Source of the DNA: an uncultured Alphaproteobacteria bacterium
Lineage (GTDB): Bacteria > Pseudomonadota > Alphaproteobacteria > Rhodobacterales > Rhodobacteraceae
Direction: 5' to 3'
Assembly: GCA_902530595.1 (NCBI GenBank)
Contig: CACAAX010000004.1
Coordinates: 1 to 64,000, forward strand
Length of the DNA: 64,000 bases
Shown piece by piece: positions 39,524-50,132 of the stretch (position 1 is the first letter of the stretch; every line of letters begins with the position of its first letter). Both the position numbers and the translations under genes were made by a program. Below the pieces are notes generated by a model, which was given only the letters and a program-made list of their open reading frames with translations, was not told the DNA's origin and made no database searches.

Positions 39524-41406
39524 TGACTTTTCAATCAACGGCCATTGAGCGGGTTCATCAATATCTTGAAAAACAGGCCCACCTGGATACGCTCAGGTTT
39601 ATTACCTGTGGCAGTGTCGATGACGGCAAAAGTACACTGCTAGGTAGGATGCTGTTTGAGGCACAGACGATTTTTGAGGATCAGGTCGACTCTCTCCAGA
39701 AGGACTCCAAGAAAATGGGGACCCAGGGTGGCGATATTGATTTTGCGCTCTTGGTCGATGGACTCACCTCCGAGCGTGAACAAGGCATCACCATTGATGT
39801 AGCATACCGCTTTTTTGCAACTGACCGTAGAAAGTTCATCGTAGCCGACACACCAGGCCATGAACAATATACACGAAATATGGTGACTGGGGCATCTACC
39901 GCTGATGTTGCGGTAATCCTTATCGATGCACGGCAAGGTGTGCTTCCACAGACACGGCGGCATTCTATGATCTGCTCAGCCCTAGGGATCAATAAAGTTG
40001 TTGTTGCAATTAATAAAATGGATTTGGTCACCTACGCAAGTGATGTGTTTGACCGCATCCTTTCCGACTACATGAACTTTGCTAATCAATTAGAGTTTTC
40101 AGAAGTCACGGCGATTCCGATGTCTGCACTGCGGGGAGATAACATCATCGAGCACTCTAATGCAATGCAATGGTATCAAGGCCCAACTCTGCTTGGTTTT
40201 TTAGAGACCGTTGACACGCGCGCATCAAGGATCAACCACCCACTTCGCTATCCAGTTCAATGGGTTAATCGCCCTAACCTCGACTTCCGTGGTTTTTCAG
40301 GTACTGTTGAAGCCGGTACAGCCACAGTAGGGCAGGCCATCCGTGTGCTGCCCTCTGGCGTAAACGCAACTATCAGTGATATCCTGTTATTTGAAGATCA
40401 TCTGCATTCGGCTGAGTCTGGCCAAGCGGTGACACTGACGCTGGATCAAGAGATTGATGTCTCACGCGGTGATGTGATCGTGGCGGCGGATGCACCCTGC
40501 GAGGTATCTGATCAGTTTCAAGTTAAGCTCGTATGGATGGATCAAGAGCCCGGTTACCTTGGCCGTAGCGTTTGGCTAAAACTGGGAACTACTCAAGTCA
40601 ACGCGCGCATTACGGCCATTAAGCACAAAATCAATATCAATACCTTGGAGCATCTATCTGCGACTGAAATTCAAATGAACGATTTAGCCGTTGTCACTAT
40701 AAAAACTGATCGACCTATTGCTTTTGATCCTTACAAGGATTGTGTACCAATGGGTGCTCTTATTTTTATTAACCGAATGACTAATCGAACAGAAGCCGCA
40801 GGCATGATCAATTTTGCTCTGCGTCGCGCGAGTAACGTGCATAGGCAACAATTGGATATCGATAAAGCAGCTCGTCGTCAGCTCAATGGGCATACTAGTC
40901 GTGTGCTCTGGTTCACGGGACTTTCAGGATCTGGAAAATCCACCATCGCCAATGCACTTGAAAAAGCATTGCACGAGCGCGGTATCCGGACATACATCTT
41001 GGATGGTGATAATGTGCGGCATGGTTTAAATAGTGACCTTGGGTTTACCGATGCGGATCGAGTTGAAAATATCCGGCGTATTGGTGAGGTGGCCAAGCTC
41101 TTGGTTGATGCAGGCATCGTTGTATTGACTGCGTTTATTTCACCATTTAGAAGCGAGCGCGCAGTGGTTCGGGAACTGTTTGACGATGGAGAATTTACTG
41201 AGATTTTTGTTGACACACCACTTGAGGTAGCTGAATTTCGTGACCCAAAAGGGCTGTATCAAAAAGCAAGACGCGGTGAGATTCCAAACTTTACCGGTAT
41301 CGACAGTCCTTATGAGGCACCGCTAAAACCTGAATTACGTTTGGAAACATCACAAAAATCCGTTCGGCATGCGGTTGATGAAATTTTGAAATTATTGAAG
41401 GTTTAA
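39523..41406 (+). CDS. cysNC: Bifunctional sulfate adenylyltransferase subunit 1 / adenylylsulfate kinase
   Basis: '[20 protein letters not shown]', '[12 protein letters not shown]'; C-terminal '[41 protein letters not shown]'. Confidence 0.95.
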   Translation: MTFQSTAIERVHQYLEKQAHLDTLRFITCGSVDDGKSTLLGRMLFEAQTIFEDQVDSLQKDSKKMGTQGGDIDFALLVDGLTSEREQGITIDVAYRFFATDRRKFIVADTPGHEQYTRNMVTGASTADVAVILIDARQGVLPQTRRHSMICSALGINKVVVAINKMDLVTYASDVFDRILSDYMNFANQLEFSEVTAIPMSALRGDNIIEHSNAMQWYQGPTLLGFLETVDTRASRINHPLRYPVQWVNRPNLDFRGFSGTVEAGTATVGQAIRVLPSGVNATISDILLFEDHLHSAESGQAVTLTLDQEIDVSRGDVIVAADAPCEVSDQFQVKLVWMDQEPGYLGRSVWLKLGTTQVNARITAIKHKININTLEHLSATEIQMNDLAVVTIKTDRPIAFDPYKDCVPMGALIFINRMTNRTEAAGMINFALRRASNVHRQQLDIDKAARRQLNGHTSRVLWFTGLSGSGKSTIANALEKALHERGIRTYILDGDNVRHGLNSDLGFTDADRVENIRRIGEVAKLLVDAGIVVLTAFISPFRSERAVVRELFDDGEFTEIFVDTPLEVAEFRDPKGLYQKARRGEIPNFTGIDSPYEAPLKPELRLETSQKSVRHAVDEILKLLKV

Positions 41407-41534
41407 TGAAACAGGCGATACAATTACTAAATGCCCATGCAACAAATTTCTATTACAAACCTTTTAAAATACTTAATTTTCGTGGTTATAAGCTACTGGT
41501 ATAAAAATGGATAAATGTTAACCAGTTTTATTGC

Positions 41535-41573
41535 TAATCCATGCGTCGGGGTTCGATTTCCACTTCCTCTAAC
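41535..41573 (+). other. Decayed tRNA-Met-like 3' fragment (candidate attR)
   Basis: AATCCATGCGTCGGGGTTCGATTTCCACTTCCTCTAACA versus tRNA-Met AATCCTTGTGTCGGGGGTTCAAGTCCCTCCTCCGCTACCA. Confidence 0.5.
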
Positions 41574-41894
41574 ACTAAATTCAAGACGTAAGTTTTGTCG
41601 TTCTTATACGATATTTCAACGGGCTCTCAGAGGTTTTCAGGTTGTAAGTTTCTAACACAAAAAACATATTCACTGGTCACAAAGCTGTAAAAACTATATG
41701 GCAAGAAAAAAATAGCACTTACATCGAATAATTCTAAAATAAGGAAAATATGCTAACAACGACGCAAGTCTAAACAATCAAAACAAAGATCAACAGAAAG
41801 TCCGTTTACTAATTACCACTTCTTTCAAAGGATTTCCATGAACACATAAAATGTACTGCTTATCATCCTTTAAAGATTTAGTGAACAATTGCCA

Positions 41895-42392
41895 TTAATT
41901 TAAAAGCTTTATTCGTTTTGATGACACCTGTACTCTTGTAACCTGGCCCATTATGTCCATTAACATCCAAATTCTCCGATTGCTGTCGATAGACTCTACT
42001 GTAGCAATAAAATTTGCAAAAGCTCCAGAGTGAATCTCAACTGAGTCCCCTTGTTGAAGTACTTCTGGGGGAAGTAGCTTCCCAAAACTATCACAACGAG
42101 ATATCAGACCAGACACCACCTCAGTGGGCACCTTTTTTGGTTTGCCGTCTTGACATATTAAACGTGCTACGCCTAAAGTGCTATTTATCATGTGCCATGG
42201 TGCTCGATCTACTCTAATACTTACGAACATATATCCAGGAAAGAGTGGTTTGATACTTGTTGAAAACTTGGATCCGTTCTTGCCAGTAAAATCTTGCAAT
42301 GGCAAAAAGGTTTTAAATCCTTGTTGATTTAAATTGCGTACGGCAATACGGTGAGAGTTTCTCTTCAATTGAATGAGATACCAATTACTCAT
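41895..42392 (-). CDS. NusG-paralogue / RfaH-like transcription antiterminator
   Basis: 'WYLIQLKRNSHRIAVRNLNQQGFKTFLPL', 'PLFPGYMFVSIRV', C-terminal KOW-like 'GDSVEIHSGAFANFIATVES'. Confidence 0.85.
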   Translation of the reverse strand: MSNWYLIQLKRNSHRIAVRNLNQQGFKTFLPLQDFTGKNGSKFSTSIKPLFPGYMFVSIRVDRAPWHMINSTLGVARLICQDGKPKKVPTEVVSGLISRCDSFGKLLPPEVLQQGDSVEIHSGAFANFIATVESIDSNRRIWMLMDIMGQVTRVQVSSKRIKLLN

Positions 42393-42696
42393 TATTCTAT
42401 CAAGTGAAAATCTTCACGCTCATAATTGAACTTGTTACTAGAAATTAACACTGGTGTAAAGCAAAAACCCTTAGGGATCGTGATAAAACGACTTTTTATC
42501 TAAATCAAAGTTATTCAAATAAAACACAAATTTAAGCTCATTTAATTAATTATATCGACCAGAAACTAATGCATTAAAGTTTTTTTTTGCATTGCAAATA
42601 ATATTTTATGTGGTACCACTCAAAATTGAACAGCTATGTTTCGAATTGAAATTATTATTGTTTATTTTTTACCAGAGCATAACACTAAGTTGAAGC

Positions 42697-42713
42697 CCTG
42701 TGCGGTAGCTTTG
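42697..42713 (+). promoter_or_regulatory. ops-like element (RfaH recruitment motif)
   Basis: CCTGTGCGGTAGCTTTG contains GCGGTAGC, the core of the E. coli ops GGCGGTAGCG; immediately upstream of the EPS regulator. Confidence 0.5.
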
Positions 42714-42714
42714 G

Positions 42715-43101
42715 TTGGATGTTAGTATGGCTAGTCGTCGATCAGAGCAACAGTCCGAAATTAAATTAAAGGTCATGCGCCTTATTTCAGAGATACCCGA
42801 AATGTCTTCCCGGCAAGTCGCTGATGCTGTCGGCATATCTAATGGTTCTGCTTATTATGTTTTAACCGCGCTTGTTGAGAAAGGTCTTGTAAAACTTGAA
42901 AACTTTAAAAAGAACCCAAAAAAGGGTCGTTACGCATATCTTTTAACCCCAAAAGGTATTCGCGAAAAATCGATTTTAACCCATAATTTTATAGAGCGAA
43001 AACGGGAAGAGTATGAGAATTTAAAAAAAGAGATTGAAGCTCTAGAAGAAGAGGCTGGACTTGATAGAAAATATAGCCTAAAAACTGGTAAGGAGAGATA
43101 A
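42715..43101 (+). CDS. MarR-family EPS-associated transcriptional regulator
   Basis: 'LISEIPEMSSRQVADAVGISNGSAYYVLTALVEKGLVKLENFKKNPKKGRYAYLLTPKGI'; start may be ATG 42727. Confidence 0.85.
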   Translation: MDVSMASRRSEQQSEIKLKVMRLISEIPEMSSRQVADAVGISNGSAYYVLTALVEKGLVKLENFKKNPKKGRYAYLLTPKGIREKSILTHNFIERKREEYENLKKEIEALEEEAGLDRKYSLKTGKER

Positions 43102-43371
43102 CAAGCAGTCTAAAGAAATTAAACCTTATAAAAACAGTAAGATGATTGGCAGTTAAAGATTAATCGACTACATGTTATTATAAGTGAAAGCTCTTGACTA
43201 TCAGGCTAAAAAATCTTCAAACACATAAGCTGTGGCCTTCAAAAGCATCCGACGATGTATTGTTTCACGCAAGTTAAAAAGTATTAGCCAAATATAAAAA
43301 TTAAGCAATGATCTTTGAATGTCGACTAATAATTCAACAAATAAAACCGTCCTAGTAATTTTTTCGTCAAT

Positions 43372-44193
43372 ATGAAAATAAAGAAAGCAGTATTCCCTGT
43401 AGCCGGGTTTGGGACAAGATTTTTACCAGCTACTAAAGCTATGCCCAAAGAGTTATTACCTATAGTTGACAAACCTTTAATCCAATATGCTGCTGAAGAG
43501 GCTATTAAAGCTGGAATTGATACTTTAATATTTGTTACCGGACGCAATAAGCGTGCTATTGAAGATCATTTTGACTCAAATAACGAACTAGAGGCGGCAC
43601 TCCGAACAGCTGGAAAAAATGACAAAGCAGATATGGTACGCAATATAATACCAGCAGGCATTCAATGTATTTTTGTACGCCAATCTGAACAATTGGGGTT
43701 AGGTCATGCCGTTTTGTGTGCGGAACGCGCAGTCGGCAATGAACCATTTGCAGTTTTATTAGCAGATGATTTCATAACAGATTGTAAAAAAAGTGTAACC
43801 TCTTCTCTCGTAGATGCATTTTGCAAATCTGGTAAATCGCAACTTTCAATCATGAAAGTAGATGGTCCGGAAATTTCGAAATATGGAGTAGTTGTTCAAT
43901 CTAAACCTGGGGGAAATATTTCCGGCTTAGTGGAGAAACCGAGGTACAGAGATGCTCCATCAAATCTTGCCTCAATTGGTCGTTACGTGTTAACACCAGA
44001 CATTTTTGATATACTAAGAAAAATACCCAAAGGTTCAGAAAATGAGATCCAATTGGTAGACGCGATTAACTTTCAGGCGCAAAAGGAAGCAGTAGATACC
44101 GTTATTCTTGAAGGAACTCGGTTTGATTGTGGCTCAATTCACGGCTTTGTTTCTGCGATTGCTCATGAATACAAAAAGATAGTTGATAAATAA
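43372..44193 (+). CDS. galU: UTP-glucose-1-phosphate uridylyltransferase
   Basis: 'KAVFPVAGFGTRFLPATKAMPKELLPIVDKPLIQYA'. Confidence 0.94.
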   Translation: MKIKKAVFPVAGFGTRFLPATKAMPKELLPIVDKPLIQYAAEEAIKAGIDTLIFVTGRNKRAIEDHFDSNNELEAALRTAGKNDKADMVRNIIPAGIQCIFVRQSEQLGLGHAVLCAERAVGNEPFAVLLADDFITDCKKSVTSSLVDAFCKSGKSQLSIMKVDGPEISKYGVVVQSKPGGNISGLVEKPRYRDAPSNLASIGRYVLTPDIFDILRKIPKGSENEIQLVDAINFQAQKEAVDTVILEGTRFDCGSIHGFVSAIAHEYKKIVDK

Positions 44194-45586
44194 ATTGTCG
44201 AATTTAATTAAAGAGCTTTCGTGTTTTAAGACCTACGACATTAGAGGTGAGGTTGATGTCAACATAAATGAAGAGATTGTATATCGTGTAGGTAGAGCAT
44301 TAAGTCAACATTTTTCAGCAAAATTAGTTATAGTTGGCTATGATGCTCGTGAAACTAGTTCTATCTTTGCCACCGCAGTAGCAAAGGGGATACAAGACTT
44401 TGGATCCGATGTCATAAATATTGGTCTTGCTGGCACTGAGGAAATGTACTGGGCTGTAAGTGAGTTTGGTGCATGCGCTGGGATTGAGATTACAGCATCT
44501 CACAACCCAATTAATTATAATGGGATGAAATTTGTTAAATCAAAATCGCAACCGCTGGATGAAGAAACTGATTTCAAGGTTATTAAAAAACTTGCAGAAA
44601 AAGCAGTTTTTTCATCGCCAAGCTACCCTGGCACGATAATTGATCGATCTTTTGAAGCACGAAAAGCTTATGTGAATCGAGTATTAAGTTTTATAGATAT
44701 TGAAAAATTAAACCCTCTTAAGATCGTAGTTAATTCTGGAAACGGAGCCGCTGGTCCAACTTTTGACGCAGTAGCAAAAAAGTTAGCGGACGCAAACGCC
44801 CCTCTCGAATTTATTCGAATAAACCATAACCCTGATCATACATTTCCAAATGGTATCCCTAACCCTCTTTTAACAAAAAATCATTATGCTACTGCTAAAG
44901 TTGTGAAAGAAATGGGCGCTGATTTTGGAGTCGCATTTGATGGAGATTTTGACCGTTGCTTCTTTTTTGATGAGAATGGAATTTTTGTTCAAGGAGAATA
45001 CATAGTGGGCCTTTTTGCAGCCATATTTTTAGAAAAAGAACCTGGCGCAACTATAGTACATGATCCACGCGTGATCTGGAACACGCAAAGCATTGTTACA
45101 AGTAAAGGTGGTATAGCTGTACAATCGAAAACTGGCCATGCGTTTATAAAGCAAACGATGCGCACGCACGAGGCGATATACGGTGGTGAAATGTCCGCGC
45201 ATCACTATTTCCGTGACTTCGCCTTTTGCGACAGTGGTATGATCCCTTGGTTGTTGATCGCAGAATTGATATCTAAATCAGGGCGATCACTAGCGGATTG
45301 GGTAAAGGATAGCTTCGTGGCATTCCCTAGTTCCGGTGAAAATAATTTCCGAGTTAAAGATATTAACAGATCAATCTCACGTGTTTTAGAAACCTATCGT
45401 GCAGACGCTATTTCATTAGATGATACAGATGGTTTGAGCTTGACCTTTAAAGATTGGCGATTCAACTTGCGTAGTTCAAATACTGAGCCACTGGTAAGAT
45501 TGAACATTGAAAGCCGCGGTAATTCTTCAAAGCTAAATGGTAGAGTAACTGATATTGCAAACATACTTTGCGGAACTCATGTTTGA
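44183..45586 (+). CDS. Phosphomannomutase/phosphoglucomutase
   Basis: 'ITASHNPINYNGMKFV', 'FDGDFDRCFFFDE', 'YGGEMSAHHYFRDF', 'LRSSNTEPLVRLNIES'. Confidence 0.92.
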   Translation: MINKLSNLIKELSCFKTYDIRGEVDVNINEEIVYRVGRALSQHFSAKLVIVGYDARETSSIFATAVAKGIQDFGSDVINIGLAGTEEMYWAVSEFGACAGIEITASHNPINYNGMKFVKSKSQPLDEETDFKVIKKLAEKAVFSSPSYPGTIIDRSFEARKAYVNRVLSFIDIEKLNPLKIVVNSGNGAAGPTFDAVAKKLADANAPLEFIRINHNPDHTFPNGIPNPLLTKNHYATAKVVKEMGADFGVAFDGDFDRCFFFDENGIFVQGEYIVGLFAAIFLEKEPGATIVHDPRVIWNTQSIVTSKGGIAVQSKTGHAFIKQTMRTHEAIYGGEMSAHHYFRDFAFCDSGMIPWLLIAELISKSGRSLADWVKDSFVAFPSSGENNFRVKDINRSISRVLETYRADAISLDDTDGLSLTFKDWRFNLRSSNTEPLVRLNIESRGNSSKLNGRVTDIANILCGTHV

Positions 45587-45729
45587 GACATAAATAAAAA
45601 GGTTATTATATTTCAAAGCAAAGTATAATAATCAATGACATCAAAAAATAAACTATCCGTTCAGACAGTTGAATGTTCCAAGAGGGTGAACCTAATTTTT
45701 TTGTTACTGCGAAAAAGGCAGATTAGTAC

Positions 45730-46896
45730 ATGAAAATTGTTGTTGTAGGCTTGGGATATGTTGGGCTTTCAAATGCAGTATTGTTAGCGCAGAATAATGA
45801 AGTCATCGGCGTTGATATTTCGAAGGATCGCGTAAATAAGCTTAATTCACGTCAATCTCCAATAATTGATGCCGAGATTTCAGAGTACTTGGCTGAGAAA
45901 GATTTGAACTTGCTTGCTGATACTGACTTGAAAGCTTCGATTAAAGATGCAGATTATGTAATTATTGCAACTCCAACGAGTTACAATGATCAAACTAATT
46001 TCTTTGATACTTCTTCGGTTGAGTCGGTAATTGCGGAGGTAATTGAAAACGAGCCAAACACCTGTATTGTTGTAAAATCTACAATACCCGTTGGTTTTAC
46101 TAATTACGTAACAAAACTCTTTAGCACCAATGCGGTGATTTTTTCACCAGAATTTCTGAGAGAAGGACGAGCACTATACGACAACTTATACCCTAGTCGT
46201 ATTGTTGTGGGTGAAAAATCACAGCGCGCAAAAATTTTTTCGGAATTATTGGCGCAGGGTGCATTGAAGAAGAATATTGATCTTTTGTATACTGATGCCC
46301 GCGAAGCTGAGGCAATTAAGCTGTTTTCCAACACTTATCTAGCGATGCGGGTCGCGTTTTTTAATGAATTGGATAGTTACGCATTAGACGGAAAAATGAA
46401 CAGTCGAGAAATAATCGATGGAGTATGTCATGATCCTCGTATCGGTAAGCACTACAACAACCCTTCCTTTGGATATGGAGGCTACTGCTTGCCAAAAGAC
46501 ACCAAACAACTTCTCGCTAATTATGTTCATGTGCCACAAAATCTCATCAGAGCTGTGGTTGATGCCAATTCGACACGCAAGGATTTCTTAGCAGATGTGA
46601 TCATCAGAAAACAGCCCAAAATTGTGGGTGTCTATCGTCTTGTAATGAAAGAAGGAAGCAGTAATTTCCGAAATAGTTCAATCCAGGGAATTATGAAGCG
46701 CCTAAAGGCCAAGGGTATCGAAGTTGTAGTATACGAACCCGAGTTGAAGAGGACCAACTTTTTTAACTCACGCGTTGAGACTGACCTTTCTACCTTTAAG
46801 GAAAAAATGGATATCATTTTAGCAAACCGGATGGCTGCTGAGCTGGCAGACATCCAAGAAAAAGTTTTCACCAGAGATTTATTTGGAGCTGATTAA
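45730..46896 (+). CDS. UDP-glucose 6-dehydrogenase
   Basis: '[30 protein letters not shown]', '[24 protein letters not shown]', '[20 protein letters not shown]'. Confidence 0.92.
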   Translation: MKIVVVGLGYVGLSNAVLLAQNNEVIGVDISKDRVNKLNSRQSPIIDAEISEYLAEKDLNLLADTDLKASIKDADYVIIATPTSYNDQTNFFDTSSVESVIAEVIENEPNTCIVVKSTIPVGFTNYVTKLFSTNAVIFSPEFLREGRALYDNLYPSRIVVGEKSQRAKIFSELLAQGALKKNIDLLYTDAREAEAIKLFSNTYLAMRVAFFNELDSYALDGKMNSREIIDGVCHDPRIGKHYNNPSFGYGGYCLPKDTKQLLANYVHVPQNLIRAVVDANSTRKDFLADVIIRKQPKIVGVYRLVMKEGSSNFRNSSIQGIMKRLKAKGIEVVVYEPELKRTNFFNSRVETDLSTFKEKMDIILANRMAAELADIQEKVFTRDLFGAD

Positions 46897-46898
46897 AT

Positions 46899-47930
46899 AT
46901 GAAAGATAAAAAACAAAAGACTGCCCTTGTGACAGGTGCAGCGGGTTTCATCGGCTTTCACATATCGAGGAAGCTACTTGATGAAGGCTGGCGGATTGTT
47001 GGTCTAGACTGTATGTCTGATTATTACGATATATCGTTGAAAGAAGAACGTGAGCGTATATTGATGCAAAATAAATCATACCAATCGGTCCATGAAAAAG
47101 TTGAAACTAAGGGCATATTGATGGATTTATTTAAAGGGGAGAACCCTGATGTTGTGATTCACTTAGCAGCCCAAGCGGGAGTGAGGTATTCAAGTGAAAA
47201 TCCTCGTGCATATCTTGAAGCTAATATCCAAGGAACCTTTGAACTTTTAGAAGCGGCGCGTGCGTACCCCCCTGGACATATGCTGCTTGCTTCGACCTCT
47301 TCCGTATATGGTGCAAATGAGGACATACCCTATAATGAAAGTGACAAAGCTGATCATCCGGTTTCATTTTACGCTGCAACTAAAAAGTCTACAGAAAACA
47401 TGGCGCATAGCTATTCGCACTTATTCAATCTACCTATTACGATTTTTCGCTTCTTCACAGTATACGGACCATGGAGTCGCCCAGATATGGCTCCATTTAA
47501 GTTCACAAAGGCTATTTTCGATAATGACCACATAGATGTTTACAATTATGGCGATATGAGCCGTGATTTCACATATATTGACGATCTTGTGAATGGTATC
47601 CGTTTATTAATGGATGTAATCCCCGTGGCCTCTAGCACTGAAGAAGGCAATTTAACTGTAGCGGATAGCAAATCTCTAGTCGCCTCTTACAGGATAGTTA
47701 ATATTGGCAACTCTAAACCTGAAAAACTTTTGGATTTTATAGAAGCGATTGAAAAAGCCATCGGAAGAAAAGCAGCAAGAAATCTACTACCAAAACAACC
47801 AGGAGATGTTCTCGCTACTTGGGCAGATACTTCTTTATTAGAACACCTCACAGGATATAAGCCTATGACCAATCTATCGGAAGGGACTGAAAAATTCGTA
47901 AGTTGGTATCGTGGTTACTACAATGTTTGA
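46899..47930 (+). CDS. NAD-dependent epimerase (UDP-glucuronate 4-epimerase-like)
   Basis: 'ALVTGAAGFIGFHISRKLLDEG', 'VIHLAAQAGVRYSSENPRAYLEANIQGTFELLEAAR', 'YAATKKSTENMAHSYSHLFNLPITIFRFFTVYGPW'. Confidence 0.9.
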   Translation: MKDKKQKTALVTGAAGFIGFHISRKLLDEGWRIVGLDCMSDYYDISLKEERERILMQNKSYQSVHEKVETKGILMDLFKGENPDVVIHLAAQAGVRYSSENPRAYLEANIQGTFELLEAARAYPPGHMLLASTSSVYGANEDIPYNESDKADHPVSFYAATKKSTENMAHSYSHLFNLPITIFRFFTVYGPWSRPDMAPFKFTKAIFDNDHIDVYNYGDMSRDFTYIDDLVNGIRLLMDVIPVASSTEEGNLTVADSKSLVASYRIVNIGNSKPEKLLDFIEAIEKAIGRKAARNLLPKQPGDVLATWADTSLLEHLTGYKPMTNLSEGTEKFVSWYRGYYNV

Positions 47931-48037
47931 ATAAAAAAATGTACGTTATGTCCATATGCTCAACTCTGCCCGAATGTGAGTATTATGGGTAGGTGGGTGA
48001 GAGTTTTTGGACGCCCGCCAAAAGAAGATTTGATTAA

Positions 48038-49030
48038 ATGATTGCAAAGAAAATTACTGTGATTGGTGGTTCTGGTTTTGTTGGAACGAACCTGTGCAGG
48101 CAGCTGTCTTTGAAGCAGCAGGAATTTGAGATCCTTGATCTCAAGATGAGCAATCAATTTCCAGAGATGTGCAAACTAGCAGACGTGCGCGATTCTGAGG
48201 CTTTACGGAAAACGATCACGGGTGACGTAGTGGTGAATCTGGCAGCAGTTCATCGCGACGACGTTAGTGATAAGTTGGAATACCAGCGCACGAACGTGGA
48301 CGGTGCAGAAAACGTTGCATTGGTGTGTGAAGAAAAAGGTATCGATAAGATTGTCTTTACGAGTACTGTTGCTGTTTACGGATTTGCCGAGCCTGGGACA
48401 GATGAGAGCGGAAAGATTAAACCGTTTAATGAATATGGTCGAACGAAGTTTGAGGCCGAGGAGAGACTCCGGAACTGGCAAACCCGGGGGAACAATTCTT
48501 TAATCATTGTTCGGCCGACCGTAATATTTGGTGAAGGTAACCGTGGAAATGTATTTAACCTGTTAAACCAAATTGCGTCTGGAAAATTTATTATGGTTGG
48601 CAGGGGTGAAAACAAAAAATCGATGGCATATATCGGTAATTTCATTGCCTTTTTGGAGACCTGCATAGCCACTAAAAAGAAATACGGAGTGTATAATTAC
48701 ATAGATACGCCTGACTTGACGATGAATGAGTTGGTTGCTCAGGTACGCGCTAAGTTGAAGGGCAAGATAGGAGTTGGTCTGCGTTTGCCCTACTGGTTGG
48801 GGCTAGTTTTGGGCTACACGGCAGATTTATTGGCAAAATTGAGCGGTAAAAATTTTCCTGTTAGTTCAATTCGCGTAAAGAAATTCACTTCATCTACGGA
48901 ATTTCAAAGCGCGAAAGCTAGTTTGGATAATTTCGAAGCACCATTTTTGTTAAGTCATGGCCTAGAAAGAACGCTGCAGAGTGAATTTATTTCGCCTCAA
49001 CAAAATCAAGAAATATTTTATACGGAGTAA
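48038..49030 (+). CDS. NAD-dependent epimerase/dehydratase family protein
   Basis: 'ITVIGGSGFVGTNLCRQL', 'VVNLAAVHRDDVSD', 'EYGRTKFEAEE'. Confidence 0.88.
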   Translation: MIAKKITVIGGSGFVGTNLCRQLSLKQQEFEILDLKMSNQFPEMCKLADVRDSEALRKTITGDVVVNLAAVHRDDVSDKLEYQRTNVDGAENVALVCEEKGIDKIVFTSTVAVYGFAEPGTDESGKIKPFNEYGRTKFEAEERLRNWQTRGNNSLIIVRPTVIFGEGNRGNVFNLLNQIASGKFIMVGRGENKKSMAYIGNFIAFLETCIATKKKYGVYNYIDTPDLTMNELVAQVRAKLKGKIGVGLRLPYWLGLVLGYTADLLAKLSGKNFPVSSIRVKKFTSSTEFQSAKASLDNFEAPFLLSHGLERTLQSEFISPQQNQEIFYTE

Positions 49031-49039
49031 AAATCTCAG

Positions 49040-49807
49040 TTGTTAAAATTTAGTATAATCACAGTTTGTTTTAATTCAGCGAACACAATCGTAGAGACGA
49101 TCAATTCAGTTCATAGTCAGTCTTTTAAATCTTATGAGCATCTAATAATTGATGGGCTATCTACAGATGGAACCGTTGATATAGCGAAATCCCATCAAAG
49201 TGATAAAATAATACTTTTTTCAGAAAAAGATGATGGTCTGTATGATGCAATGAATAAAGGTATGTTTAAAGCGAAAGGTGAGTATATTATATTCTTAAAT
49301 TCGGATGACTTGTTTGCCGATGAATTTGTATTGGAGAAAATTAATTTGCTCGCCATAAATAGTCCTGACTTTATTTATGGTGGGATAAGCTATTTTTCCG
49401 ATAATGTATATAAGCAACGGACTTGGATCCCAGAAAGCTTTAAATATATCAAGGAAAAAAAGATACAATTACCACACCCGGCTATTTGTATAAAAAGGCT
49501 GCACCTAATTGAAAAAAATCGTCTATTTGATACTAAACTAAAAATTGCGGCTGATTTAAAGCAACAATTGGAAATCATACATTGTGATAATCGAACGGGT
49601 ATACTGATTGACGAAGTGTTAGTAAATATGCGTCTGGGTGGCAAAAGCACCAGAAACTTCGTAGCATTCTTATTGGGTTGGAAAGAGGCGTTGAGAGTTT
49701 ACAGGGATATTTTTGGTATTACCGGTTATTTTTATTGTTTTAGAAAAATTATTCAAAAATTACCGCAAATAAAAAAAAATTTTTATTTAAAAAAATTTGT
49801 AAGTTAG
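49040..49807 (+). CDS. Family 2 glycosyltransferase
   Basis: 'FSIITVCFNSANTIVETINSVHSQSFKSYEHLIIDGLSTDGTVDIAK', 'FSEKDDGLYDAMNKGMFKAKGEYIIFLNSDD'. Confidence 0.92.
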   Translation: MLKFSIITVCFNSANTIVETINSVHSQSFKSYEHLIIDGLSTDGTVDIAKSHQSDKIILFSEKDDGLYDAMNKGMFKAKGEYIIFLNSDDLFADEFVLEKINLLAINSPDFIYGGISYFSDNVYKQRTWIPESFKYIKEKKIQLPHPAICIKRLHLIEKNRLFDTKLKIAADLKQQLEIIHCDNRTGILIDEVLVNMRLGGKSTRNFVAFLLGWKEALRVYRDIFGITGYFYCFRKIIQKLPQIKKNFYLKKFVS

Positions 49808-49905
49808 TACACGAATATTTTCAATTCACATGTTGTTACACCGCCAATGAAAAATGGAAAAGTTTTTTTTTGACAAATCATCAGATGTGGAAATGTTAAA
49901 ATAGT

Positions 49906-50031
49906 ATGTCAAAAGTCAAACACTCAGCTCGTAGTGGTTGGCTCCTGCTTTATAAACTTGGCAGGACAAATAGCTTTATAGTTTCAAACAAGATAAATGA
50001 AAAAAAATATCAAAATTATCAGAATAGATAG
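49906..50031 (+). CDS. Short hypothetical ORF (41 aa), possible remnant
   Basis: MSKVKHSARSGWLLLYKLGRTNSFIVSNKINEKKYQNYQNR*; open frame only, no homology recognised. Confidence 0.2.
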   Translation: MSKVKHSARSGWLLLYKLGRTNSFIVSNKINEKKYQNYQNR

Positions 50032-50132
50032 TCCAGGATTAATGTCTTCTATGGCTTCAGAGCAAAAACTGTACAAAATGCTGGCTTCGTAACAAAGCTT
50101 TGTAAAAATCTACTATTAGAAAATTCTATTAT

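Noticed and set aside
39640-41216. Several minus-strand ORFs inside cysN/C
   Set aside because: Antisense to an intact conserved gene; arise from higher GC content.
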